Shown here: positions 1 through 8,074 of the stretch, one piece after another | Position numbering within the stretch: the stretch's first letter is position 1 | How the letters are laid out: every line of letters begins with the position of its first letter | Assembly (NCBI RefSeq): GCF_040493455.1 | Contig: NZ_JANFDA010000006.1 | Location: 62,001-126,000 of the forward strand | DNA length: 64,000 bases | Origin: Microcosmobacter sp040493455 | Lineage (GTDB): Bacteria > Bacteroidota > Bacteroidia > Flavobacteriales > Flavobacteriaceae | Direction of reading: 5' to 3' | Translations under genes and position numbers: made by a program | The notes under the pieces: generated by a model | Told to the model about the DNA's origin: nothing | What the model saw: only the letters and a program-made list of their open reading frames with translations | Databases searched by the model: none

Positions 1-903
1 TAAATTAATGTTTGTACCGCTTTGTCGACTTGGCATTCTGAAACCTCCAGAAAAATTGAAATAATCCCTTCTAGTAAACGCCACTTCACCTATATTGTTA
101 AGGTCGCCAATTACATTGATACTGTAATTGGGGCTGTAATAGAATAGTTTTGGTTGAATTAAATACAGTCCATCTTCCTGAGAGTCACCGCCTCCTGCAA
201 CAATATTACCAAACCAGAAATTTTTCTTGCCCTCCTTCAGCTTAATATTTAATGCTATATTATCTTGATTGTTGGTAACACCTCCAAGTTGTGAGACCTC
301 TGAGTAATTCTTTAATACTTGAACCTTGTCTACAGCATTAGAAGGAATGTTCTTAGTTGCCAATTTAGAATCACCATCAAAGAAATCTTTCCCTTCGACC
401 ATGACTTTACTCACTGTTTTCCCTTCGACCTCTATTTCTCCATCATCATTGACTTCCACTCCAGGGAGCTTTTTGAGGACATCTTCTAGCTTCCGTTCTG
501 TACCATCCTTAAAGGAATCGGCATTATAGACCAGTGTATCTCCTTTGATACTTACTGGCATTTCATAGGTTAACTCTACCGCATCCAAGGCATTATCTAA
601 CGTCATTGAAAAATCTCTTGCAATGTCCGCTTCTTTAGTACTTAGCTCTTCCTCTATAGTCTTCATGCCTATATAACTCACCTTTAACTGATAGACTGTA
701 TTTTTCTTCAGATTGAGTATATATTTTCCTTCATCATTAGATACTCCAAAGGATTCCAGAGCTTTCGTTTCTTTATTTATAGCAATGACATTTGCCAGTT
801 CTAGAGGTGTTCCAATACTATCTTTAACAACACCTTGCATTTTTATTTGAGCAAAAGATTGCCCAGCTACAAAAAGTAGTAATACTATAATAATTTTTTT
901 CAT
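1..903 (-). CDS. TonB-dependent receptor-like outer-membrane protein, 3' part outside window
   Basis: Reading the minus strand from the ATG at 903, the frame stays open for 301 codons to the window edge, so only the N-terminal part is present. It begins with a signal peptide (MKKIIIVLLLFVAGQSFAQ). Residues 20-105 form a carboxypeptidase-regulatory-like/CnaB-type domain, as is common in SusC/RagA-like receptors. Next comes a plug-like region with LEDVLKKLPGVEVNDDGEI around residue 140, then the start of a beta-barrel rich in alternating aromatic residues. Proteins of this build often sit beside GLPGLI genes in Flavobacteriaceae, as here (three GLPGLI genes directly upstream on the same strand). 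The ligand cannot be told. Confidence 0.8.
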   Translation of the reverse strand, partial: MKKIIIVLLLFVAGQSFAQIKMQGVVKDSIGTPLELANVIAINKETKALESFGVSNDEGKYILNLKKNTVYQLKVSYIGMKTIEEELSTKEADIARDFSMTLDNALDAVELTYEMPVSIKGDTLVYNADSFKDGTERKLEDVLKKLPGVEVNDDGEIEVEGKTVSKVMVEGKDFFDGDSKLATKNIPSNAVDKVQVLKNYSEVSQLGGVTNNQDNIALNIKLKEGKKNFWFGNIVAGGGDSQEDGLYLIQPKLFYYSPNYSINVIGDLNNIGEVAFTRRDYFNFSGGFRMPSRQSGTNINL

Positions 904-911
904 GTCTAGAG

Positions 912-935
912 GCCTGAAATCTCAGGCGTTTTTTT
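912..935 (+). terminator. Hairpin plus T-run inside the 5' leader of the receptor gene
   Basis: GCCTGA (912-917), loop AATC, TCAGGC (922-927), then a run of T at 929-935 on the plus strand. This has the form of a rho-independent terminator for plus-strand transcripts, but the neighbouring genes all run on the minus strand. On the minus strand the same hairpin lies 9 bases upstream of the receptor ATG, so it could instead shape the leader of that mRNA. Confidence 0.4.
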
Positions 936-966
936 CTGATTGATTAACTTAATTCTGGAAAGTATT

Positions 967-1851
967 TTAATTCCTTCTGAAGTTTCCACGTCTTCGTCCA
1001 CCATACATTTCACGCATTTCCTCAACTTTCTTCTTCATGATATCATTGTACTCTTGCTTTGTGACTTCTTTTCCCTTTGAAGGTTTATCGATTGCTTCTT
1101 TTATTTCAGGATTCAATACTATCTTAGAACAAAGAATTGTGGTTCTATCTGCGCTCACTTCCAAGATTAAACCTGGAAGCCCCCAATATTCTCCTGGACC
1201 TTGATTTACTGGGATTTGTGGTGTATACCAAGCAACAACCTCTATCTCTTTTGGCACTTCAATTTCATCCATAGGATCTGTTGTTTTTGTTGAATCAGAA
1301 GCTTTATCAGCATCCTTTTTCTCATCCTTATCTCTATCTCTTCGCCTCATGCTTCTCCAATCGAACTCATCTACTTTCTTTATCGCTGTAGCTTTAAAGC
1401 AAGTATACTGACCTATTTGTTTCGTTTCAGAACCCATCTTCCATTCCAATGATTTTAATTCATCATTTATTAAAAACTGCTTTCCAAAAAACTCTTGTTC
1501 TTGTAATATTTGTTGATCCTTTACGTTTTTATATTGTGCTCCTCCAGTAAAACTGCTCATAAAAGATCCAAATCCTCTTCCTTGTCCTGGTGCTTCAAGT
1601 CGTTCTTCTTCCTTATAAGTGGATTCAAACTTATTGAACGTAAGGACAAAGGTTTTTTCGAGCATACTCTTCATACGTTCCATGATCATTTTCTTTTGCT
1701 GTTCGCTCATCTGACCTCTTCCCCAATTATCTAGATCGACAGTGGTCTTCGATTGATAATACGCTACACCTTGAAAATCTTGAGCATTTGAGTTTACAGT
1801 GAAAAGAATTGCAATTAGAACTAAGCCGAGTTTTAACGGAAGTGACTTCAT
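967..1851 (-). CDS. GLPGLI family protein (1 of 3)
   Basis: 294 residues with a signal peptide (cut near SNAQ-DF, residue 24), so exported to the periplasm or cell envelope. The family signature GLPGLI is at residues 224-229, preceded by AWYTPQIPVNQGP, a segment also shared by the two downstream-numbered paralogues. A charged, repeat-like insert rich in D/K/R at about 165-200 and a glycine/arginine-rich C-terminus (GGRRRGNFRRN) distinguish it. GLPGLI is a Bacteroidota family of unknown function often coded beside TonB-dependent receptors, as here (receptor gene 64 bases downstream). No catalytic motif is visible. Confidence 0.9.
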   Translation of the reverse strand: MKSLPLKLGLVLIAILFTVNSNAQDFQGVAYYQSKTTVDLDNWGRGQMSEQQKKMIMERMKSMLEKTFVLTFNKFESTYKEEERLEAPGQGRGFGSFMSSFTGGAQYKNVKDQQILQEQEFFGKQFLINDELKSLEWKMGSETKQIGQYTCFKATAIKKVDEFDWRSMRRRDRDKDEKKDADKASDSTKTTDPMDEIEVPKEIEVVAWYTPQIPVNQGPGEYWGLPGLILEVSADRTTILCSKIVLNPEIKEAIDKPSKGKEVTKQEYNDIMKKKVEEMREMYGGRRRGNFRRN

Positions 1852-2007
1852 GATAAGAATAGTATTTTGATGATTTTTAATTAGTCTCTTTATTTATTAA
1901 CTCATTATGACTGAGTTAAACATCAATAAAAGTACTTTAATTAAATTATATGACTTTAAATTCGATTAAAAGTTTAACTCAATAAAAGTTAAAATAATCC
2001 TAAAAAA

Positions 2008-2823
2008 TCATCTTCTACTTCTTCCCATTCGGTTATTTCGAAACTCTTTCATTTTTTCAACGATCGTCGCCTGATATTCTGCTTTGGTAACTATCTTTCC
2101 TTTATTTGGAGCTTCTATCTTGATCTTATCTTCAGGGTTCATTACAATCTTAGAACATAAGATTGTTGTGTCACCTGCACTAACTTCTAAAATCAAGCCT
2201 GGAAGTCCCCAATACTCGGAAGGCCCATGCCTTACAGGTATCTCTGGTGTATACCAAGCTTCTATATCCGTCATATTTGGCTCACCAGATTCGTTATCAT
2301 CATTTCTTATTCTATCCCATGAGAATGAAAACCAAAGGAGATCATTGGTAGGAATAGAGGCTTTGGCTTTGAAACACGTATAGTTCCCTATTTGTTTCGT
2401 TTCAGATCCAAGTTCCCAGGTTATTGGTTGCAAGTTGTCTTTCACTAAAAACCTTTTGCCATAAAACTCCTGATCCTGAATCTGTATTTCTGTTCTTACA
2501 TTCTTATACTGTTCTCCAGCTGCAAAATTCTTTCCCCAAGAATCCGTTGCTCCAGATATCGCATCTAGTTTGTCATCTTCTTTAAATAAAGATTCTTCTT
2601 TGTTAAAGGTTAATGTGTACGTCTTTTCCAATCTGTTTTTTAAACGTTCTTGAACTTGTTTCTTCTGAGCTTCACTTAAGCGTGCTCCCCATCGTCCTAG
2701 ATCTAATGTAGATTTTGAAAAGTAATACGCCTTTCCTTGAAAATCTTTTTCGCTATCATTCGCTGAACTAGATAAAAGCAGTGCAAGAAAAATAATACCA
2801 AGTTTGGTTAGAATTGATTTCAT
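2008..2823 (-). CDS. GLPGLI family protein (2 of 3)
   Basis: 271 residues, signal peptide, GLPGLI at residues 206-211 in the context YWGLPGLILEVS. It is closest to the gene at 967-1851: the two share the opening DFQG-AYY-SK, the block GSETKQIG-YTCFKA and the IVTKAEY-like C-terminal helix, but this copy lacks the long charged insert. The C-terminus is again arginine-rich. The gap to the neighbouring paralogue is 156 bases, so it may have its own promoter. Function of the family is unknown. Confidence 0.9.
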   Translation of the reverse strand: MKSILTKLGIIFLALLLSSSANDSEKDFQGKAYYFSKSTLDLGRWGARLSEAQKKQVQERLKNRLEKTYTLTFNKEESLFKEDDKLDAISGATDSWGKNFAAGEQYKNVRTEIQIQDQEFYGKRFLVKDNLQPITWELGSETKQIGNYTCFKAKASIPTNDLLWFSFSWDRIRNDDNESGEPNMTDIEAWYTPEIPVRHGPSEYWGLPGLILEVSAGDTTILCSKIVMNPEDKIKIEAPNKGKIVTKAEYQATIVEKMKEFRNNRMGRSRR

Positions 2824-2940
2824 AATAGTCTTACTTTATTTTGTTTAACAAATTTAATAAATAATTAAACAAAATGTTTTCTGTTTATCAAATAATTAAC
2901 ATCAATAAGGTTTTTAAGGAATCTAACCAATACCCAAATA

Positions 2941-3786
2941 CTACCCGCCTATTCTTATTTCAAAGGTTTGTCCATCTCGCTCTCCTTCAGGTCGTCTATA
3001 TCGTTCTTCCATCTCTTTCATTTTCTTTTCCATAATCTTATCAAACTCTTCTTGCGTTACTTCTTTACCTTTTTTAGGTTCAGTAATTTTCACCTTTTCC
3101 TTAGGATTAAGGACAATTTTACTACAAATCAGTGTTGTTTGTCCATCATTGACTTCTAATATTAAACCTGGCAACCCTTGAAAATTTCTCGGTCCATTAT
3201 TCACAGGAATCTGTGGCGTATACCAAGCTGTAGTTGTTCTCATCTCCTTCTTGGTTTCTAATTCATCCAAATCTTTGTCACCATTAATGCTCATGCCGCT
3301 TTCTCTAACTTCAACTTCTCTAGTAAATGTAGCCTTATAGCAGGTATACTCTCCTATGTTCTTGGTTTCTGTACCTAGCTCCCATTCGTAATCTTCTAGT
3401 TCATCTTTAATTAAAAACAACTTACTAAAGGCTTCATTCTGATTTGTGTAGCGATTCTCTTTAGTATTCTTGTAAAGTACATCCGAACCAGAACCCATAC
3501 CTACCATAACCATTTGCACTCCTGGTGCTTGAGGTGCTCCCAACTCTTCATCCTCTCTATATGTAGATTCCGATTTGTTGAAGTTGAGTAAGTACGTTTT
3601 TTCAAACTGTTTCTTCATCATTTCCATGACTTGATCTTGAAGTCCAGAACTCACTTGGGTACTGTCTAATTGAATGTCGATCTTGGTTTTGCTTTTGTAT
3701 GTTGCAACACCCTGAAAATCTTGTGCTGAAACATTAGTGGCAATCAACACCAATGCAGCAACTAAAACTCTAATAACTGTTACCAT
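2941..3786 (-). CDS. GLPGLI family protein (3 of 3)
   Basis: 281 residues, signal peptide ending near VSA-QDF (residue 21), GLPGLI at residues 204-209 in the context FQGLPGLILEVN. It shares the order of conserved blocks with the two paralogues (DFQGVA at the mature N-terminus, LGTETKNIGEYTCYKA, AWYTPQIPVN, SKIVLNP), so the three arose by tandem duplication. The C-terminal half is rich in lysine and glutamate. It is transcribed away from the adjacent sensor kinase gene at 3925, with a 138-base divergent gap that should hold promoters for both. Confidence 0.9.
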   Translation of the reverse strand: MVTVIRVLVAALVLIATNVSAQDFQGVATYKSKTKIDIQLDSTQVSSGLQDQVMEMMKKQFEKTYLLNFNKSESTYREDEELGAPQAPGVQMVMVGMGSGSDVLYKNTKENRYTNQNEAFSKLFLIKDELEDYEWELGTETKNIGEYTCYKATFTREVEVRESGMSINGDKDLDELETKKEMRTTTAWYTPQIPVNNGPRNFQGLPGLILEVNDGQTTLICSKIVLNPKEKVKITEPKKGKEVTQEEFDKIMEKKMKEMEERYRRPEGERDGQTFEIRIGG

Positions 3787-3887
3787 AATTTGATTGTGTT
3801 TATAAAATGTTATTGTTTAATCCTTCCACAAAGATTCTACAAGACCTTTAATTATTAGGTTAACTACTGTTAACTAGTGTTAAGCGA

Positions 3888-3920
3888 TTGGTATTAAATC
3901 ATAATTAACATTTACTTTTG
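3888..3920 (+). promoter_or_regulatory. Bacteroidota-type promoter for the sensor kinase operon
   Basis: TTG at 3888-3890 and TACTTTTG at 3913-3920 match the Bacteroidota -33/-7 pattern (TTG, about 20-22 bases, TAnnTTTG). The -7 box ends only 4 bases before the GTG start codon at 3925, which would place the transcript start at or near the start codon. Confidence 0.5.
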
Positions 3921-3924
3921 AATT

Positions 3925-5451
3925 GTGAATGACAAACGATACAGATATACACTATACCTAATTGTAATAGTTATCATTACTACTATAGGGATTCAGGTTT
4001 ATTGGAACTACAAGAACTACCTTAATAGTAAGCAACAACTTATTAATGATGTTCAAGTAAGTTTGGATAAAGCAGTGGATGACTATTATGCCAATTTGGC
4101 TAAGCGCGCCACGATAGGTTTTGCATTTTTGGACAGCCTCCCTGTAGAAATTGATCACATATTTACCGAATTAGACTTTACCAGCAGACTTGAGATCGAC
4201 ACTACATTAAAATTTAATGGTGGTGGTACTTTTCAGTTAGAAATAGATAGTCATAGTGATAGTTTGAGACATCCTTCTGATTCAATCATTAAAGCGCTTA
4301 GATTTGGTGCTTTTGAAACCTCAGAAGATTCTTTAAAAACTAGCATTCAGCATTACAAAATTAATACCGATTCTTTAAGAGTATCTAATTTTAAAATGCT
4401 AACCTCAAAAGTTATTGCTTCCGCAAATGATGATGCTCTAGATATAGAACTGGTTGACACATTACTAAAATCTGAGCTTAATAGAAAGAAGATAGATATT
4501 CAATACCATATAAGTTATGATGATCCTTTTGTAAGGTTCAATAACAAAACACTCGATAACAAAGCCATTGAAAATATAGATAAGGATAAACTCCCTTTAA
4601 ACACAGTATCCAAATCCTCTTTTTTACCTGAAGGCAGTAAGCTTACACTAAATTTTTCTAATGAAACAATGCTAATACTTAAGCGTATCTTGTCTGGTAT
4701 TATTATTTCTACGCTACTCGTATTAACGGTAATAAGCCTATTGTTTTACTTGCTCAAAGTTATTAGGCAACAGAAGCAACTTGCTGAAGTAAAGAACGAT
4801 CTTATCAGCAATATCACTCACGAGTTCAAAACACCTATAGCTACCATTGGAGTTGCGCTTGAAAGCATAAAGGATTTTAATACTATTGAAGATAAAGAGA
4901 AAACCAAAAGCTATTTAGATATGTCTAACCAACAACTAGACAAACTAAATATTATGGTGGAAAAACTCTTAGAAACAGCAACTTTAGATAGTGAAAACTT
5001 AGAGCTAAATATTGAGAAAATTAATATTTCCGAACTGCTTAGCAATCTAGTATCTAAGTATAAAATTCAGGATATTGAAAAGGAAATTCATATTGAAACT
5101 CCATCTGAAGTTTATGCTAATGTTGATGCCTTTCATTTTGAAAATGCTATTAATAATGTTCTTGACAATGCCATAAAATATGGTGGCGATATTATTAAAG
5201 TGAGTTTGGAGCAATGGCCACACATGTTTACAGTTAACATATCTGATAATGGTGAAGGGCTGAGCAAAGCTAATAAAGATAGAATCTTTGAAAAATTCTA
5301 CAGAGTTCCCAAGGGAAATACTCACGACATCAAAGGTTTTGGAATTGGGTTATATTATACCAAAACAATCATTGAAAAACACAATGGCGCTATTAATCTA
5401 GACCTCAACAACAACCTTACAACTTTCAAAATTACACTGCCTAATGCCTGA
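3925..5451 (+). CDS. Sensor histidine kinase (HisKA/HATPase type)
   Basis: 508 residues. A transmembrane segment at about 9-26, a periplasmic sensor region of about 220 residues, a second membrane segment at about 252-277, then a HisKA domain with ISNITHEFKTP (phospho-acceptor His299) and a HATPase domain with N-box NAINNVLDNAIKYGG, G1 DNGEG and G2 GFGIGLYY. It phosphorylates the response regulator whose gene overlaps its 3' end by 8 bases. The start is GTG: an in-frame TGA lies at 3919-3921, so no upstream start is possible. Domain order resembles RprX-type kinases of Bacteroidota. The signal is unknown; the divergent GLPGLI genes are possible targets. Confidence 0.92.
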   Translation: MNDKRYRYTLYLIVIVIITTIGIQVYWNYKNYLNSKQQLINDVQVSLDKAVDDYYANLAKRATIGFAFLDSLPVEIDHIFTELDFTSRLEIDTTLKFNGGGTFQLEIDSHSDSLRHPSDSIIKALRFGAFETSEDSLKTSIQHYKINTDSLRVSNFKMLTSKVIASANDDALDIELVDTLLKSELNRKKIDIQYHISYDDPFVRFNNKTLDNKAIENIDKDKLPLNTVSKSSFLPEGSKLTLNFSNETMLILKRILSGIIISTLLVLTVISLLFYLLKVIRQQKQLAEVKNDLISNITHEFKTPIATIGVALESIKDFNTIEDKEKTKSYLDMSNQQLDKLNIMVEKLLETATLDSENLELNIEKINISELLSNLVSKYKIQDIEKEIHIETPSEVYANVDAFHFENAINNVLDNAIKYGGDIIKVSLEQWPHMFTVNISDNGEGLSKANKDRIFEKFYRVPKGNTHDIKGFGIGLYYTKTIIEKHNGAINLDLNNNLTTFKITLPNA

Positions 5452-6127
5452 CACTATTACAATATTGCTGGCTGAAGACGAACCAGCATTAGGTCAAATT
5501 ATTAAGGAAAGCTTAGAAACTCGTAACTTCAAAGTATTGCTTTGCGAGAATGGTGAAAAAGCATTACAGGTCTATAAATCTGAAGACCCTGAAGTATTGG
5601 TCTTGGATGTAATGATGCCCAAAAAAGATGGCTTTACCTTAGCTAAAGAGATTAGGACCATGGACGATACCATACCAATTATCTTTCTTACTGCTAAGTC
5701 ACAAACGCAGGATGTTGTAGAAGGATTCACCATAGGTGGTAACGATTACCTCAAGAAGCCTTTTAGTATGGAGGAGCTCATTGTAAGAATTCACAATTTG
5801 ATTAATCGAACGAAGCTTCAAAAAAATGCAGAGGTGCTAACCATTGGTAATTTCACTTTTAATTTCCCAAAACAAACACTGCAGTTTGATACTGAAGAAC
5901 CAGAACTTTTAACGCATAGAGAGGCGCACCTACTGTTTCATCTTATCAAAAACAAAAATGAAGTTCTAGATCGCACCCTAATTCTAAATAAACTTTGGGG
6001 TAATGATGACTTCTTCTCTGCTAGGAGCATGGATGTCTTTATCAGCAAACTTCGAAAAAAACTAAAAAAGGACGAAAGCATTCAAATAATTAATGTTAGA
6101 GGATTTGGATACAAATTAGTTTGCTAA
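5444..6127 (+). CDS. OmpR-family response regulator
   Basis: 227 residues: receiver domain (acidic pocket at 11-13, phospho-acceptor Asp55 in VLVLDVMMPKKDGF, conserved Lys near 105 in NDYLKKPFS) and C-terminal winged helix (about 130-227, with LTHREAHLLFHLIKNKNEVLDR and DVFISKLRKKL). It overlaps the kinase gene by 8 bases, so the two are translationally coupled and form a cognate pair, probably RprY-like. It should bind DNA as a dimer after phosphorylation; targets are not evident from the sequence. Confidence 0.93.
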   Translation: MPDTITILLAEDEPALGQIIKESLETRNFKVLLCENGEKALQVYKSEDPEVLVLDVMMPKKDGFTLAKEIRTMDDTIPIIFLTAKSQTQDVVEGFTIGGNDYLKKPFSMEELIVRIHNLINRTKLQKNAEVLTIGNFTFNFPKQTLQFDTEEPELLTHREAHLLFHLIKNKNEVLDRTLILNKLWGNDDFFSARSMDVFISKLRKKLKKDESIQIINVRGFGYKLVC

Positions 6128-6162
6128 AAACTGGTTCAATTTTTGTATTTTCCCTAACTATT

Positions 6163-6945
6163 ATGAGATGGATTGTTTTCGTACTACTATGTTTTTCAAG
6201 ATTTGGCCTAGCTCAAGACAGCATTCAATCTACACTTATAAAAAGTGATCAATTCAAAGTCGATCAGATTGTCAGTATAGACAACTTCAATACCCTGTAT
6301 TATACTTCCGACAATCTCAGCTTCAATAAAAAAAGTGATACACAAACGGTTGATTATAGTAATATTCAACTAGGGAGAATTACATCTGCCGATGCTTTCA
6401 ACACCTTAAAAATCAATCTATTTTACAAGGATTTTAATACAGTAATCATTTTAGATAACAGGCTCGCCGAAGTCTTCAAAATAGATTTCAATATTACGCA
6501 GCCGTACAAAAATGTCTCTTTAGTATCTACGGGATATGATAATACAATTTGGATATTCAACCAAGATTTACAACAGCTAGAGTTATACGATTACAAAGCC
6601 AATATTACTAGAGTTTCGTCACTCCCAATACAAGACAATATATTAGCTATAGAAAGTGATTACAACTACTGTTGGTTACTGACCGATAAGCATCTATATG
6701 TCTATAATTACTTCGGAAGTTTAATCACTAAATACGAAAACCAAGGTTACACTAATTTGCGAATAGATAGTGGAAATATATTCTTACAGCGAGAAAATCA
6801 CCTCTATATTTTGCCCAAAAACAGTGATGATATAAAGCCTGTAAAATTACCAGAATTGTTAATAAGTCAGTTTTTGGTAACGAATGAAACCTTGTATATT
6901 TACGACGATGAAATGCTTCATCAATTCCAATTAAAAATCGACTAA
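6163..6945 (+). CDS. Exported protein, propeller-like, function unknown
   Basis: 260 residues from the ATG at 6163, which starts a clear signal peptide (MRWIVFVLLCFSRFGLAQ). An in-frame TTG at 6121 would extend into the preceding gene and is less likely. The mature part has repeated beta-rich stretches with aromatic-acidic motifs (DNTIWIFNQDLQQLELYDY, YNYCWLLTDKHLYVYNYFG, NEIF/NETLYIYDD), suggesting a WD40/PQQ-like propeller. It sits between a response regulator and a deoxynucleoside kinase gene (4-base gap to the latter), apparently co-transcribed. No enzyme motif is seen. Confidence 0.75.
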   Translation: MRWIVFVLLCFSRFGLAQDSIQSTLIKSDQFKVDQIVSIDNFNTLYYTSDNLSFNKKSDTQTVDYSNIQLGRITSADAFNTLKINLFYKDFNTVIILDNRLAEVFKIDFNITQPYKNVSLVSTGYDNTIWIFNQDLQQLELYDYKANITRVSSLPIQDNILAIESDYNYCWLLTDKHLYVYNYFGSLITKYENQGYTNLRIDSGNIFLQRENHLYILPKNSDDIKPVKLPELLISQFLVTNETLYIYDDEMLHQFQLKID

Positions 6946-6949
6946 CATT

Positions 6950-7564
6950 ATGCATATTGCTGTAGCAGGAAACATTGGCGCAGGTAAGACTACATTGACT
7001 AAATTATTAGCAAAACACTATAAATGGGAAGCACAACTCGAAGATGTTGTAGACAACCCTTATCTAGATGATTTTTACAATCAGATGGAGCGCTGGAGTT
7101 TCAATCTACAAGTCTATTTCCTTAATAGTCGATTCCGTCAAATAGCTCAGATTCGTCAGAGCGGCAAGGATATAATTCAAGATAGAACCATTTATGAAGA
7201 TGCGCATATTTTTGCACCAAATCTTCATGCTATGGGACTTATGACCAATAGAGATTTTGAGAATTACTCTTCGCTTTTTGACCTTATGCAATCATTCGTT
7301 GATGGTCCAGACTTACTGATATATTTAAGAAGTTCTATCTCTAATCTAGTATCGCAAATACATAAACGTGGACGTGATTACGAAAACTCTATTAGCATAG
7401 ATTACTTGAGTCGCCTCAATGAGCGCTACGAAGCATGGATTTCTACTTACGATAAAGGGAAACTCCTTATCATTGATGTAGATAATCTCGATTTTGTTGC
7501 CAATCCTGAAGACTTAGGAAGCATAATCAATAAAATTGATGCTGAGATTCATGGTTTATTCTAA
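6950..7564 (+). CDS. Deoxynucleoside kinase
   Basis: 204 residues, the usual size of bacterial deoxyadenosine/deoxyguanosine kinases. P-loop GNIGAGKTT at residues 7-15, the DRTIYED motif (catalytic/substrate-binding Asp-Arg) near residue 82, and the arginine-rich lid segment KRGRDYE near residue 141. It phosphorylates deoxynucleosides with ATP in the nucleotide salvage pathway, in the cytosol. The base specificity cannot be set from the sequence alone. It lies 4 bases after the propeller-like gene and overlaps the next gene by 14 bases. Confidence 0.92.
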   Translation: MHIAVAGNIGAGKTTLTKLLAKHYKWEAQLEDVVDNPYLDDFYNQMERWSFNLQVYFLNSRFRQIAQIRQSGKDIIQDRTIYEDAHIFAPNLHAMGLMTNRDFENYSSLFDLMQSFVDGPDLLIYLRSSISNLVSQIHKRGRDYENSISIDYLSRLNERYEAWISTYDKGKLLIIDVDNLDFVANPEDLGSIINKIDAEIHGLF

Positions 7565-8000
7565 GCCAAAATATCTTCTTTTAATTCTTTTTGCTTTTGC
7601 GATACTGTTTTCTTGTGAAGAAACTTCAACACTTGAAAACGACAAAAAAGCCATTCTTAATGTTATGAAACTTCAGGAAGAAGCCTGGAACAAGCATGAC
7701 CTTGAAGGCTTTATGAAAGGCTATTGGAAGAATGATTCCTTAAAATTTTATGGCAGCAGCGGTCTCACCAAAGGATGGCAAAATACACTGGACAACTACA
7801 AAAGAGGATATCCAACCTCAGCAGAAAGTGGCGCTCTAAAATTCACTATCGACGACATCTCTCCTATCGAACCTAATAGCTATTGGGTAATGGGACAATA
7901 TCATCTTACCAGAGACGTAGGCGATGCAAATGGTAATTTCCTTGTTATCTTCAAAAAGATTGATGGCCAGTGGAAAATCATTGCAGACATGTCCTCCTAA
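7551..8000 (+). CDS. NTF2-like (SnoaL/DUF4440-type) lipoprotein
   Basis: 149 residues from the ATG at 7551; an earlier in-frame ATG at 7536 lies deeper in the preceding gene. The hydrophobic N-terminus ends in a lipobox (FAILFSC), so it should be a lipoprotein. The mature part matches the NTF2-like fold: an opening helix with LQEEAWNKHDLEGFMKGYWKN, then alternating strands ending in FLVIFKKIDGQWKIIADMSS. Such domains bind small ligands or act as enzymes in many settings; no specific role can be given. It ends the plus-strand run that began with the sensor kinase. Confidence 0.8.
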   Translation: MVYSKPKYLLLILFAFAILFSCEETSTLENDKKAILNVMKLQEEAWNKHDLEGFMKGYWKNDSLKFYGSSGLTKGWQNTLDNYKRGYPTSAESGALKFTIDDISPIEPNSYWVMGQYHLTRDVGDANGNFLVIFKKIDGQWKIIADMSS

Positions 8001-8044
8001 TCCAAACTTGTAATTAATTTAATACACTTTCGTCCAAAAGGTTG

Positions 8045-8052
8045 TAACTTTA
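8045..8052 (+). promoter_or_regulatory. Possible -7 box of the Rieske operon promoter
   Basis: TAACTTTA lies 22 bases upstream of the first operon gene and is one base off the Bacteroidota -7 consensus TAnnTTTG. No convincing TTG at the proper distance upstream was found, so the call is weak. Confidence 0.3.
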
Positions 8053-8074
8053 GTAATCAACTAACAACAACTTT

